Below, piece by piece: positions 17,151-24,975 of a stretch of 64,000 bases of DNA. This DNA comes from an uncultured Olsenella sp. (GTDB lineage Bacteria > Actinomycetota > Coriobacteriia > Coriobacteriales > Atopobiaceae). Below the pieces are notes generated by a model that did no database searches, was not told the origin of the DNA, and saw only the letters and a program-made list of their open reading frames with translations. The translations under genes were made by a program, and so were the position numbers. The stretch spans positions 1 through 64,000 of the forward strand of contig CASEHX010000025.1 of NCBI GenBank assembly GCA_949287905.1. Direction: 5' to 3'. Position 1 is the stretch's first letter; each line of letters begins with the position of its first letter.

Positions 17151-18488
17151 ATGAAGTACTTTGGCACGGACGGTTTCCGCGGCGAGGCCAACAAGGACCT
17201 CACCGTTGAGCACGCCTATCTCATTGGCCGCTACGTTGGCTGGTACTACGGTGCCCGTCAGGAGCGCAAGGCCCGTGTCGTGGTGGGCAAGGACACGCGC
17301 CGCTCCAGCTACATGTTTGAGTCCGCGCTCGTCTCCGGCCTCGTGGCCTCCGGTGCCGATGCGTACCTCCTGCACGTCATCCCCACGCCGGGCCTTGCCT
17401 ACGAGACCGTGGACGGCAGCTTCGACTGCGGCATCATGATCAGCGCGTCCCACAACCCCTACACCGACAACGGCATCAAGCTGGTGAACGGCGAGGGCTA
17501 CAAGATGGACGAGGACGTCCTCGAGCTCATCGAGGGCTACATCGACGGCGAGGTCGAGGTCCCGCTGGCCACCGGCGACGCCATCGGCTGCACGGTTGAC
17601 TACATGCAGGGTCGCAACCGCTACATCGCCCACCTCATCGCGAGCGCCAACTTCTCGCTCCAGGGCGTGAAGGTCGGTCTTGACTGCGCCAACGGCGCCG
17701 CCTCCTCCGTCGCCAAGCCCGTCTTCGACGCGCTCGGCGCCGACGTCCGCGTGATCAACAACGCCCCCAACGGCTTCAACATCAACGTCAACTGCGGCTC
17801 CACCCACCTCGACCAGCTGCGTCGCCACGTCGTGGAGCAGGGTCTCGACGTGGGCTTTGCCTACGACGGAGACGCCGACCGCTGCCTCGCCGTCGACGAG
17901 CGCGGCAACGTGATCGACGGCGACCTCATCCTCTACATGTGCGGCGTCTACCTCAACAAGCACGGCCGCCTCACCGCCGGCACCGTGGTCCCCACCGTCA
18001 TGAGCAACTACGGCCTGTTCAAGGCCCTCGATGAAGCGCACCTCTCCTACGAGACCACCGCGGTGGGCGACAAGAACGTCTACGCCTGCATGCGCGAGAA
18101 CGGCTACAGCCTGGGTGGCGAGCAGTCCGGCCACATCATCTTTGGCGACATCGAGTGCACCGGCGACGGCATCATGACGTCCCTGCGCGTGATGGAGGTC
18201 TATCGCGCCGAGCGCGAGAAGCTCTCCCAGCTCTGCTCGCCGGTCAAGCTCTTCCCGCAGGAGCTCGTGAACGTTCGCGTGACGGACAAGGACGGCGCCA
18301 TGGGCGACGAGGCGGTCCTTGCCTCCGTCAAGAAGGCCGAGGAGTTCCTTGCAGGCCAGGGTCGCGTGCTCGTGCGCGCCTCCGGCACCGAGCCGCTCGT
18401 GCGCGTGCTCGCCGAGGCTCCCACGACCGAGCTCTGCAAGCAGGCCAACGCCATCGTGCTCGAGGCCCTCGAGCCGTTCAAGGCGTAG
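17151..18488 (+). CDS. glmM: Phosphoglucosamine mutase
   Basis: Converts glucosamine-6-phosphate to glucosamine-1-phosphate, feeding GlmU (encoded at 56638-58029) for UDP-GlcNAc and cell-wall synthesis. The 445-residue protein has the GTDGFRGEAN opening, the phosphoserine loop ISASHNP (Ser100), the metal-binding loop DGDADR (near residue 240) and the sugar-binding GGEQSGHI and phosphate-binding RASGTEPLVR motifs. ATG 17151 follows GGGGAAAGGAAGC. acpS follows after 13 bp, probably in one operon. Confidence 0.95.
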   Translation: MKYFGTDGFRGEANKDLTVEHAYLIGRYVGWYYGARQERKARVVVGKDTRRSSYMFESALVSGLVASGADAYLLHVIPTPGLAYETVDGSFDCGIMISASHNPYTDNGIKLVNGEGYKMDEDVLELIEGYIDGEVEVPLATGDAIGCTVDYMQGRNRYIAHLIASANFSLQGVKVGLDCANGAASSVAKPVFDALGADVRVINNAPNGFNINVNCGSTHLDQLRRHVVEQGLDVGFAYDGDADRCLAVDERGNVIDGDLILYMCGVYLNKHGRLTAGTVVPTVMSNYGLFKALDEAHLSYETTAVGDKNVYACMRENGYSLGGEQSGHIIFGDIECTGDGIMTSLRVMEVYRAEREKLSQLCSPVKLFPQELVNVRVTDKDGAMGDEAVLASVKKAEEFLAGQGRVLVRASGTEPLVRVLAEAPTTELCKQANAIVLEALEPFKA

Positions 18489-18501
18489 CTTCGGAGTCGG
18501 C

Positions 18502-19011
18502 ATGGCAACAGCTGGCATTGGCGTGGACATGCTCGAGATCGACCGCATGGAGCGCGTGCTCAAGCGGCGGCCCAACTTCGCCCGGCGCGTCTTCACGGAC
18601 GAGGAGCGCGCGTACTGCGAGAGGTGCGCGCGGCCCGCGGAGCACTACGCCGCGCGCTTCGCGGCGCGCGAGGCGGTGGTCAAGGCGCTGGGCACGGGCT
18701 TCTCGCAGGGCGTGAGCTTCCGCGACGTCTCTGTGGGGCGCGACGAGACGGGTCGGCCCAAGGTCCTTCTCGCCGGTCGGGCGGCCGAGGTCGCAAAGGA
18801 GCGCGGCATCCGCGAGATCGCGCTCTCCATCTCCCACACGCATGACGTGGCCGTGGCCAATGCCATTGCGGTGACCGATGACGTCCGTCCCGCTCCCGAC
18901 ACCAGGCGCGATGCCGAGCGCGCGCTCGCCAACTCCTTCAAGGAGGCGCGTGCGGTCCTTGACGAGCTGGAGCGCGTGCAGGAGGCCGAGCTCGAGAGAC
19001 TCGACGCCTGA
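18502..19011 (+). CDS. acpS: Holo-[acyl-carrier-protein] synthase with C-terminal extension
   Basis: Transfers 4'-phosphopantetheine from CoA to acyl carrier protein. GIGVDMLEIDRMERVL (about 5-20) and RFAAREAVVKALGTG (about 51-65) are the Mg2+- and CoA-binding signatures, and SISHTHDVAVA closes the fold. At 169 residues it is about 45 longer than usual AcpS (about 120). The extra tail is a charged predicted helix (ANSFKEARAVLDELERVQEA and onwards) that could be a coiled coil. ATG 18502 was chosen by the domain start; AcpS is commonly next to nnr and alr, as here. Confidence 0.92.
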   Translation: MATAGIGVDMLEIDRMERVLKRRPNFARRVFTDEERAYCERCARPAEHYAARFAAREAVVKALGTGFSQGVSFRDVSVGRDETGRPKVLLAGRAAEVAKERGIREIALSISHTHDVAVANAIAVTDDVRPAPDTRRDAERALANSFKEARAVLDELERVQEAELERLDA

Positions 19012-19066
19012 CGGGTTTGGGCGACAAGGGCGGAGGCGCCCCCATTCCATCATGCTATGCTAGACC

Positions 19067-19086
19067 GAGGGGGCCGAGGCCCCCTC
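19067..19086. promoter_or_regulatory. GC-rich palindrome upstream of nnr
   Basis: GAGGGGGCC-GA-GGCCCCCTC is a perfect 9-bp inverted repeat 31 bp before the nnr start and just after a TATGCT-like sequence. It could be a hairpin in the leader or an operator. Confidence 0.4.
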
Positions 19087-19117
19087 ATGCAGAGACATAC
19101 CTCCAGGGGAGTGAAAT

Positions 19118-20728
19118 ATGCAGCCCGTTCTGAACATCGATGACGTGAAGCGCGTCGAGGTTGCCCTCACCCGTGCGGGCGTGAGCGTTTCGGAGCTCAT
19201 GCACCGCGCGGGCTTTGCGGCAGCGCGCGAGGCGATTGAGCTGGGCGACGTGGACAACGTGGTTGTCCTCGTTGGCCTGGGGAACAACGGCGGAGACGGC
19301 TGGGTCGCCGCCGAGGCCCTTCACGGGCGCGGCGTCAACGTCAGGGTCGTCTCTCCGATAGACCCCGACACCCTGACCGGCGACCTTGCCCACCAGGTTG
19401 CCCTGAGCGCGGTCCGCTCGGGCGTTCCCGTTACGGTCGGGCCGTCTCGCGACGAGCTGAGCGAGCTTCTCGCCTCGGCGGACGTCGTTCTCGACTGCAT
19501 GCTCGGCACGGGCTTCCGCGGCGAGGTGCGCTCGCCCTTTGACATCTGGATCGAGTGCGTCAACGCGTGCCCCGCGCGCGTGGTCGCCGTTGACGTTCCG
19601 AGCGGCCTCTCGGCGCAGACGGGTCATGCGGAGGGGGCGTGCATCGTTGCCGACATGACGGTGACCATGCTCTCGCTCAAGCCCGGCCTCCTTGCCGACG
19701 ATGGCCGTGACGTCTGCGGCGCCATCGTCGTGGCCCCGCTCGCCGAGCAGACCGAGCGCCTCGTCTCCAACGAGGACCCCATCGCCTGGCGCACCGACCT
19801 CATCGACTATCTGGACGCCGTGCCCACGCGCATCGCGTCCGTCGACAAGTACTCGCGCGGCTCCGTGCTCGTGGTGGGCGGCTCGCGTCGCTACACCGGT
19901 GCCGCCATCATGGCCGCCCGCGCCGCGGCGCGCATGGGTGCGGGCTACGTCACCCTGGCGATGCCCGCCTCGGCCGCGGCCGTTGCCCAGACGCACCTGC
20001 TCGAGATACCCGTGGTGCCGCTTGCCGAGGACTCTGAGGGCGCCCTCACGTCGGACGCGTGCGACGTGGTGCGCAAGCTCGCGGAGCGCTCGTCGGCGGT
20101 CCTCGTGGGCCCCGGCATGCTCACGGGTGGCGGGAGCTCCGCCGTGGTCTCGGCGCTTCTCGCCACCTCCGCCCCGCTCGTGGTGGATGCCGACGGCCTC
20201 AACTGCATCTCTCGGCTTACCAACGGCGAGCTGCCCAAGTATCCCGAGGTCATCCGTCGTGACGCGCCGCTCGTGCTCACCCCTCATCGAGGCGAGCTCG
20301 GCAGGCTCGTCGGGCGCCCGAACAAGGTGACGAGCCTCGTCGACCAGCTCGCCGCGGCCCGAGAGATCGTGTGGGCCGATGGCGGGTCGGAGATCGTCGT
20401 CGTTGCCAAGGGAACGGCAACCGCGTGCGTGAGCGTGGAGAAGGCCGTGCTGCCCAAGCCGGGTCCCGCGGCGCTTGCGACGGCCGGCTCGGGCGACGTG
20501 CTCGCGGGAATGATGGCATCGGTCCTCGCGCAGCACAGAAACGAGGACGCCGACTGGGCGCTGCTCGCCGCCTATGCCTGTGAGGTCCACGCCTACGCGG
20601 GCTCGCTCGCAGCGGAGCGTCTTGGGTCGCGCGCCGTCATGGCTGGCGACGTCATTGACGTCATCGGCATTGCGGCAGACGCCGTTGACGAGCACGTTGC
20701 GTTTCCTGACAGCCTTGATGTTGAGTAA
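19118..20728 (+). CDS. nnr: Bifunctional NAD(P)H-hydrate epimerase / ADP- or ATP-dependent dehydratase
   Basis: Repairs hydrated NAD(P)H. The N-terminal YjeF_N half (about 1-210) epimerises the R form, with VGLGNNGGDGWVAA near residue 53 and a DVPSG motif (about 153-157). The C-terminal carbohydrate-kinase-like half (about 230-520) dehydrates the S form, with LTPHRGELGRL and the nucleotide/catalytic signature ATAGSGDVLAGMMAS. The 536-residue length is usual for the fused enzyme. CCAGGGGAGTGAAAT precedes ATG 19118. It is followed by alr, 29 bp downstream. Confidence 0.93.
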   Translation: MQPVLNIDDVKRVEVALTRAGVSVSELMHRAGFAAAREAIELGDVDNVVVLVGLGNNGGDGWVAAEALHGRGVNVRVVSPIDPDTLTGDLAHQVALSAVRSGVPVTVGPSRDELSELLASADVVLDCMLGTGFRGEVRSPFDIWIECVNACPARVVAVDVPSGLSAQTGHAEGACIVADMTVTMLSLKPGLLADDGRDVCGAIVVAPLAEQTERLVSNEDPIAWRTDLIDYLDAVPTRIASVDKYSRGSVLVVGGSRRYTGAAIMAARAAARMGAGYVTLAMPASAAAVAQTHLLEIPVVPLAEDSEGALTSDACDVVRKLAERSSAVLVGPGMLTGGGSSAVVSALLATSAPLVVDADGLNCISRLTNGELPKYPEVIRRDAPLVLTPHRGELGRLVGRPNKVTSLVDQLAAAREIVWADGGSEIVVVAKGTATACVSVEKAVLPKPGPAALATAGSGDVLAGMMASVLAQHRNEDADWALLAAYACEVHAYAGSLAAERLGSRAVMAGDVIDVIGIAADAVDEHVAFPDSLDVE

Positions 20729-20757
20729 CGAGGCCGTCGACTGAGGGGAGGTCCTTC

Positions 20758-21918
20758 GTGGGGGGCGTTCAGGGACCAGATGATCGCTGGTCGTGGGTCG
20801 AGGTCAACCTTGCCGCGCTGCGGAGAAACACCGCGGCCTTCAAGAGGAGGCTCGAGCGCGGCGTCCAGATGATGTGCGTGGTCAAGGCGGACGCCTACGG
20901 GCACGGCGCGGTGCCGTGCGCCAAGACCATGCACGCCGCGGGCGCGAGCCAGTTTGCCGTGGCCACCGTCTCCGAGGGAGTCGCCCTGCGCGAGGCGGGC
21001 ATAGGGTGGCCGATCCTCATCCTCTCCGAGCCGCCCGCGAGCTGCGTGCGCACGCTCGTGGAGTACGACCTCATGCCGGCGGTCTACACCGCGGACTTTG
21101 CCCTGGCTCTGGGCGAGGCGGCCGCCTCGGCCGGCCGCGTGGCTCGCTACCACCTGGCACTGGACACGGGCATGACGCGCATCGGCGTGCGTCGCGAGGA
21201 CGCCGTGGAGCTGCGCCGCACGATCGACTTCCACCGCGGCCTGGAGTGCGCGGGCACCTTCACGCACTTCGCCACCGCGGACATGCTGGACGACTGGGAC
21301 TTTGCCCTGCAGCTCAACCGCTTCACCGAGACGATAGAGGCGCTGCGCGGTGCCGGATTGGACACCGGTCTCGTCCACTGCGACAACACGCCGGGAACCA
21401 TCCTGCATCCCGAGTGCCACTTCGACATGTGCCGCGTGGGCGTGGGGCTCTACGGCCTGCACCCTGCCGAGACCACGTACGACCAGATCGACCTCGAGCC
21501 GGTCATGAGCGTGCGCGGTCGCGTGGTGCGCGTCATCTACCCCAACGTCGGCGACGGGGTGGGATACGGCCTCACCTGGCGCGTGCCCCGCAAGAACATC
21601 CAGGTTGCCACCGTGCCGATCGGCTACGCCGACGGCCTCGCGCGCGAGCTCTCAAACCAGATGGACGTCCTGGTGGATGGCACGCGCTGCAGGCAGGTGG
21701 GCAACATCTGCATGGACCAGTTCATGTTTGCCGTGGACGTGAACACCACGCGCTCCTATCGCCCCACGAGGCCCATCGAGTACGGTGACGTGGTCACGAT
21801 CCTGGGTGCCGACGGCAAGGAGCGCATCACCGCCGAGGAGATGGCAGGCCTGCGCAACACCATCAACTACGAGGTCGTCTGCGACTTTGGGATGAGACTT
21901 GAGAAGATCTACACGTAA
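20758..21918 (+). CDS. alr: Alanine racemase
   Basis: A PLP enzyme that makes D-alanine for peptidoglycan. The 386-residue protein has the PLP lysine in VVKADAYGHG (Lys43), the substrate-stabilising region MTRIGVR, the second catalytic tyrosine in VGYGLTWR (about residue 267) and GNICMDQFM. The start is GTG 20758, supported by GAGGGGAGG seven bases upstream and by the WSWVEVNLAAL family start. It follows nnr in the same direction. Confidence 0.96.
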   Translation: MGGVQGPDDRWSWVEVNLAALRRNTAAFKRRLERGVQMMCVVKADAYGHGAVPCAKTMHAAGASQFAVATVSEGVALREAGIGWPILILSEPPASCVRTLVEYDLMPAVYTADFALALGEAAASAGRVARYHLALDTGMTRIGVRREDAVELRRTIDFHRGLECAGTFTHFATADMLDDWDFALQLNRFTETIEALRGAGLDTGLVHCDNTPGTILHPECHFDMCRVGVGLYGLHPAETTYDQIDLEPVMSVRGRVVRVIYPNVGDGVGYGLTWRVPRKNIQVATVPIGYADGLARELSNQMDVLVDGTRCRQVGNICMDQFMFAVDVNTTRSYRPTRPIEYGDVVTILGADGKERITAEEMAGLRNTINYEVVCDFGMRLEKIYT

Positions 21919-21967
21919 GGGGACGGCCACGGGCGGCACCGCCGCCGAGAGAAGGGGGCTCGACCTC

Positions 21968-22600
21968 ATGTCCGTCATGCACATACCCGGCCACGAGCAC
22001 CAGGGCCCGCGCGAGGTCTCGCTGCAGGAGATCCGCGACCTCATGGGCAACTGCCAGCTCTGCCCGCTGGGCGCCACGCGCACCAACCTCGTCTTTGGCG
22101 TGGGCAACCCGCACGCGCGCGTGATGTTCATCGGCGAGGGCCCCGGTCGCAACGAGGACCTGCAGGGAGAGCCCTTCGTGGGCGCCGCCGGTCACAAGCT
22201 GGACGCGCTTCTCAGCTGCGCCGGCCTCACGCGCGACGAGATCTACATCGCCAACGTGGTCAAGTGTCGCCCGCCCGGAAACCGCAACCCCAAGCCGGAG
22301 GAGATCGAGGCCTGCGCCCCCTTCCTGCGCGAGCAGATCCGCTCCATCTGGCCCGACGTCATCGTGTGCCTGGGCAACTTCGCCTCGCAGTTCGTGCTGC
22401 GCACGAGCGCGGGCGTGACGTCGCTGCGCGGCAAGCTCTATCAGACCGGCCACTTTGTGGTGTGTCCGACGTTCCACCCGGCGGCGTGCATCTACCATTC
22501 TGATTGGCAGCCGCTTCTGGAGGCGGACCTGCGCATGGTGGGGGAGTGGCTCGCGGAGCATCCCGCGGGCGGCGAGGCGTCTCAGGGAGGTGTGCAGTGA
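21968..22600 (+). CDS. Family 4 uracil-DNA glycosylase ([4Fe-4S])
   Basis: Removes uracil from DNA in base-excision repair. The 210-residue protein has family 4 features: four cluster cysteines (C29, C32, C100, C116), the motif GEGPGRNED (about 57-65), VVKCRPPGNRNP, and the second active-site motif THPAA-like FHPAACIYH. AGAAGGGGGCT is the ribosome site. Its stop overlaps the GTG start of tsaE (GTGA at 22597-22600), so the two are translationally coupled. Confidence 0.92.
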   Translation: MSVMHIPGHEHQGPREVSLQEIRDLMGNCQLCPLGATRTNLVFGVGNPHARVMFIGEGPGRNEDLQGEPFVGAAGHKLDALLSCAGLTRDEIYIANVVKCRPPGNRNPKPEEIEACAPFLREQIRSIWPDVIVCLGNFASQFVLRTSAGVTSLRGKLYQTGHFVVCPTFHPAACIYHSDWQPLLEADLRMVGEWLAEHPAGGEASQGGVQ

Positions 22601-23076
22601 GCGAGAAGAGCTTTCGTACGGGTTCGCGTGAGGAAACGATCGCGCTGGGCGAGCGCCTGGGGCGCGCGCTGCGTGCGGGTGACGTGCTGGTGCTGACGGG
22701 CGACCTCGGGGCGGGGAAGACCCAGCTCACCAAGGGCATTGCCGCGGGCATGGGCGTGACCGACGACGTCACGAGCCCCACGTTCACGATCGAGATGGTC
22801 TACGAGGGCGCCGAGATGCCGCTCTACCACTTTGACCTCTACCGCCTGGATGACCCTGACCAGCTGGAGGACACGGGCATCTTCGACGTGCTCGGCGCCG
22901 ACGGCGTGTGCTCGATCGAGTGGGGCGAGCAGTTTGCCGAGGAGATTGGCGACGCGCGCGTGGACGTCTTCGTGACGCGGCTCGACGACGAGGCCGCGCC
23001 GGGCGAGGAGCCCCCGCGCGAGGTGCGGCTGGTCGCGCACGACGCGCGAGGCGAGGAGCTTCTCGCCGCGCTGTGA
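22597..23076 (+). CDS. tsaE: tRNA t6A biosynthesis ATPase TsaE
   Basis: A P-loop ATPase needed with TsaB and TsaD to place threonylcarbamoyl on A37 of ANN-decoding tRNAs. The 159-residue protein shows Walker A GDLGAGKT (35-42), SPTFTI, LYHFDLYRL and a C-terminal W-containing IEWGEQF motif. The GTG start overlaps the preceding stop by a GTGA arrangement. Its partners TsaB and TsaD are encoded as one fusion at 24976-27456. Confidence 0.95.
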   Translation: MSEKSFRTGSREETIALGERLGRALRAGDVLVLTGDLGAGKTQLTKGIAAGMGVTDDVTSPTFTIEMVYEGAEMPLYHFDLYRLDDPDQLEDTGIFDVLGADGVCSIEWGEQFAEEIGDARVDVFVTRLDDEAAPGEEPPREVRLVAHDARGEELLAAL

Positions 23077-23121
23077 AGGGCGCGATACGGGGTTCTTCTC
23101 GCTTCTACAGCATCCCATTGA

Positions 23122-23198
23122 ATTAACACGCACAGATTGCCGTGCGTGTTATCTTTATCTGCGTATATGTAAAATTAAAACAAACGGTGCGTGTTATT
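23122..23198 (+). repeat. 77-bp AT-rich element, copy 2
   Basis: Left end ATTAACACGCAC (23122-23133) and right end GTGCGTGTTATT (23187-23198) are inverted. A third, internal copy of the end (GTGCGTGTTAT, 23142-23152) makes a small palindrome with the left end. Aligns over 77 positions without gaps to the reverse complement of 52240-52316. It lies between tsaE and the Fur-family gene. Confidence 0.85.
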
Positions 23199-23204
23199 CA
23201 GATT

Positions 23205-23255
23205 GAGAAAAATTCTCAGCTGATACATTGTCTCAATATGGTATCCTTGTATCAG
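23205..23255. promoter_or_regulatory. Inverted repeats before the Fur/PerR gene
   Basis: GAGAA-AAA-TTCTC (about 23205-23217) and CTGATACA (23220-23227) with its complement TGTATCAG (23248-23255) lie between the 77-bp element and the gene. They are AT-rich and sit where an autoregulatory operator would be expected. Neither matches the classic PerR box exactly. Confidence 0.45.
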
Positions 23256-23273
23256 ACCAAAGGGAGGTGGGAC

Positions 23274-23699
23274 ATGCCAGCGAGAAACACCGTGCAGCGC
23301 CAGATCATTGCCGATGCGCTGCGCACGCTTGCCAACCATCCCACCGCCGACGAGGTCTACGAGGCCGTTCACGCGGAGCATCCCAGCGTTGGTCGCGCGA
23401 CCGTCTATCGTACGCTGGGGAGGCTTGCCGACGAGGGCGTCATCGGGCGCGTGCGCATCAACAACGGCGCTGATCGCTTTGATCACCAGGCGTTCGCGCA
23501 CTACCACGTCCGTTGCGTCCGCTGCGGTCGCGTTGACGACGTGATGGTCCCCGTGCTCGACGAGCGCGTGGAGCGCATGGCCGAGAGCGCGTCCGGCTAC
23601 GCGATCAGCGGCCACACGCTGCAGTTTGACGGCGTGTGCCCCGCGTGCCAGGCGGCCGAGAAGAACGACGAGGCATCAACGGCACGGGCGAGCGCCTGA
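23274..23699 (+). CDS. Fur/PerR-family metal- or peroxide-sensing regulator
   Basis: A 141-residue winged-helix repressor. The N-terminal HTH includes HPSVGRATVYRTLGRL (about 36-51). The C-terminal dimer domain has HYHVRCVRCG (C81, C84) and VCPACQ (C122, C125), the structural zinc site typical of PerR and Fur. It lacks the usual longer N-terminal helix. AGGGAGGTGGG precedes ATG 23274. The next gene is a reverse rubrerythrin, a common PerR target in anaerobes, so a peroxide-sensing role is favoured over iron sensing, but that is inference. Confidence 0.88.
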   Translation: MPARNTVQRQIIADALRTLANHPTADEVYEAVHAEHPSVGRATVYRTLGRLADEGVIGRVRINNGADRFDHQAFAHYHVRCVRCGRVDDVMVPVLDERVERMAESASGYAISGHTLQFDGVCPACQAAEKNDEASTARASA

Positions 23700-23762
23700 G
23701 CCGCGTGCATAGGAGAGGGGCGGGGCGCGGCTCCGCCACCGACACAACAAGGAGGTTTCACG

Positions 23763-24350
23763 ATGGACAAGTGGGTCTGCAAGGTCTGCGGTTACATCTA
23801 CGAGGGTGCCGAGCCGCCGGCGGAGTGCCCGGTCTGCAAGGCTCCGGCCAGCATGTTCGAGAAGGTCGAGGGTGAGCTCAAGCTCGCCGCCGAGCATGAG
23901 TACGGCGTGTACGCCAAGACCGTCAAGGACAACCCCGACGTCTCCGACGAGGACAAGGCCTACATCCTCGAGCAGCTCAAGGCCAACTTCAACGGCGAGT
24001 GCTCCGAGGTCGGCATGTACCTCTGCATGGCGCGCATCGCCCACCGCGAGGGCTACCCCGAGATCGGCCTCTACTGGGAGAAGGCCGCCTACGAGGAGGC
24101 CGAGCACGCCTCCAAGTTCGCCGAGCTGCTGGGCGAGGAGCTCGAGCCCAACATGAAGGCCACCACGAAGGACAACCTCGCCTGGCGCGTTGACTGCGAG
24201 TTCGGCGCCACCGCCGGCAAGGTGGAGCTCGCCACCTGCGCCAAGAAGAACAACCTCGACGCCATCCACGACACCGTCCACGAGATGGCGCGCGACGAGG
24301 CCCGTCACGGCAAGGCTCTCAAGGGCCTGCTCGAGCGCTACTTCGGCTAA
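23763..24350 (+). CDS. Reverse rubrerythrin (rubredoxin domain first)
   Basis: A non-haem iron peroxidase. The 195-residue protein starts with a rubredoxin domain (C6, C9, C22, C25), followed by a four-helix diiron domain with ligands in [17 protein letters not shown] and DEARHGKAL. Classical rubrerythrins have the rubredoxin at the C-terminus; this order matches the 'reverse' rubrerythrins of clostridia that reduce H2O2 and O2. AAGGAGG precedes ATG 23763. It is preceded by a PerR-like gene and overlaps the next gene by one base (TAATG). Confidence 0.94.
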   Translation: MDKWVCKVCGYIYEGAEPPAECPVCKAPASMFEKVEGELKLAAEHEYGVYAKTVKDNPDVSDEDKAYILEQLKANFNGECSEVGMYLCMARIAHREGYPEIGLYWEKAAYEEAEHASKFAELLGEELEPNMKATTKDNLAWRVDCEFGATAGKVELATCAKKNNLDAIHDTVHEMARDEARHGKALKGLLERYFG

Positions 24351-24793
24351 TGGCTGGCAGGCCTAAGAAGAAGGCCGCCGGATCCGCCGGATCGAAGAAG
24401 GTCAAGCCCTCGGGGCCCGTGCCGTGCGCGGTGCTCTGGGGGCTTGACCCGTCTGGCGAGAAGGGCGCGGCGGTGCGCGGCGTGCTGAAGGAGATGGGCG
24501 TGGTGGCGCGCACGGTGCTGCCCGAGCGCCTGGGCGACCCGGCGGGTTCGTTCGCGCGGATGCCGGGGTTCCGGCCGGCGATGATGCCGTACGCGGGTCC
24601 GGTGCCGGCGGTGGAGGAGTTTGTGCTGCTGTGCGGCCTTAGCGATGCGCAGGTGAACGAGTTTCTCGCCCGCTCGCGCGAGGTTGGGTGCGTGGTGGGT
24701 GCGAAGGCGCTGCTCACGAAGGTCAACCGTGCGTGGCCGCTTGCGCAGCTGATGGAGGCCGTTGCCGCCGAGCACGCCCAGATGAGCTCGTGA
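24350..24793 (+). CDS. DUF3783-like protein
   Basis: A 147-residue protein with a Lys-rich start ([20 protein letters not shown]) and a compact domain including EEFVLLCGLSDAQVNEFLA and CVVGAKALLTKVNRAWPLAQ. This resembles DUF3783 proteins, which are of unknown function. The start ATG overlaps the rubrerythrin stop (TAATG), so it is probably coupled with it and could share the oxidative-stress expression. No membrane segments. Confidence 0.7.
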   Translation: MAGRPKKKAAGSAGSKKVKPSGPVPCAVLWGLDPSGEKGAAVRGVLKEMGVVARTVLPERLGDPAGSFARMPGFRPAMMPYAGPVPAVEEFVLLCGLSDAQVNEFLARSREVGCVVGAKALLTKVNRAWPLAQLMEAVAAEHAQMSS

Positions 24794-24975
24794 CGCCGGA
24801 CTATGGTGCTGGCCCACAAAAGTCGCGCGAGTTTTTCGCCCAACTGGGAAAACCCAAAAGCTCGGCTGAGATTTGCGGCCGCAAAAGTCACGTGGGCGAG
24901 AAGCGCGGCAAGCCCGCCTCGCCCGGGGTTTGACTACACTAGAAGGGTTGAACAACCGAGCGAGAAGAGCTGCGA

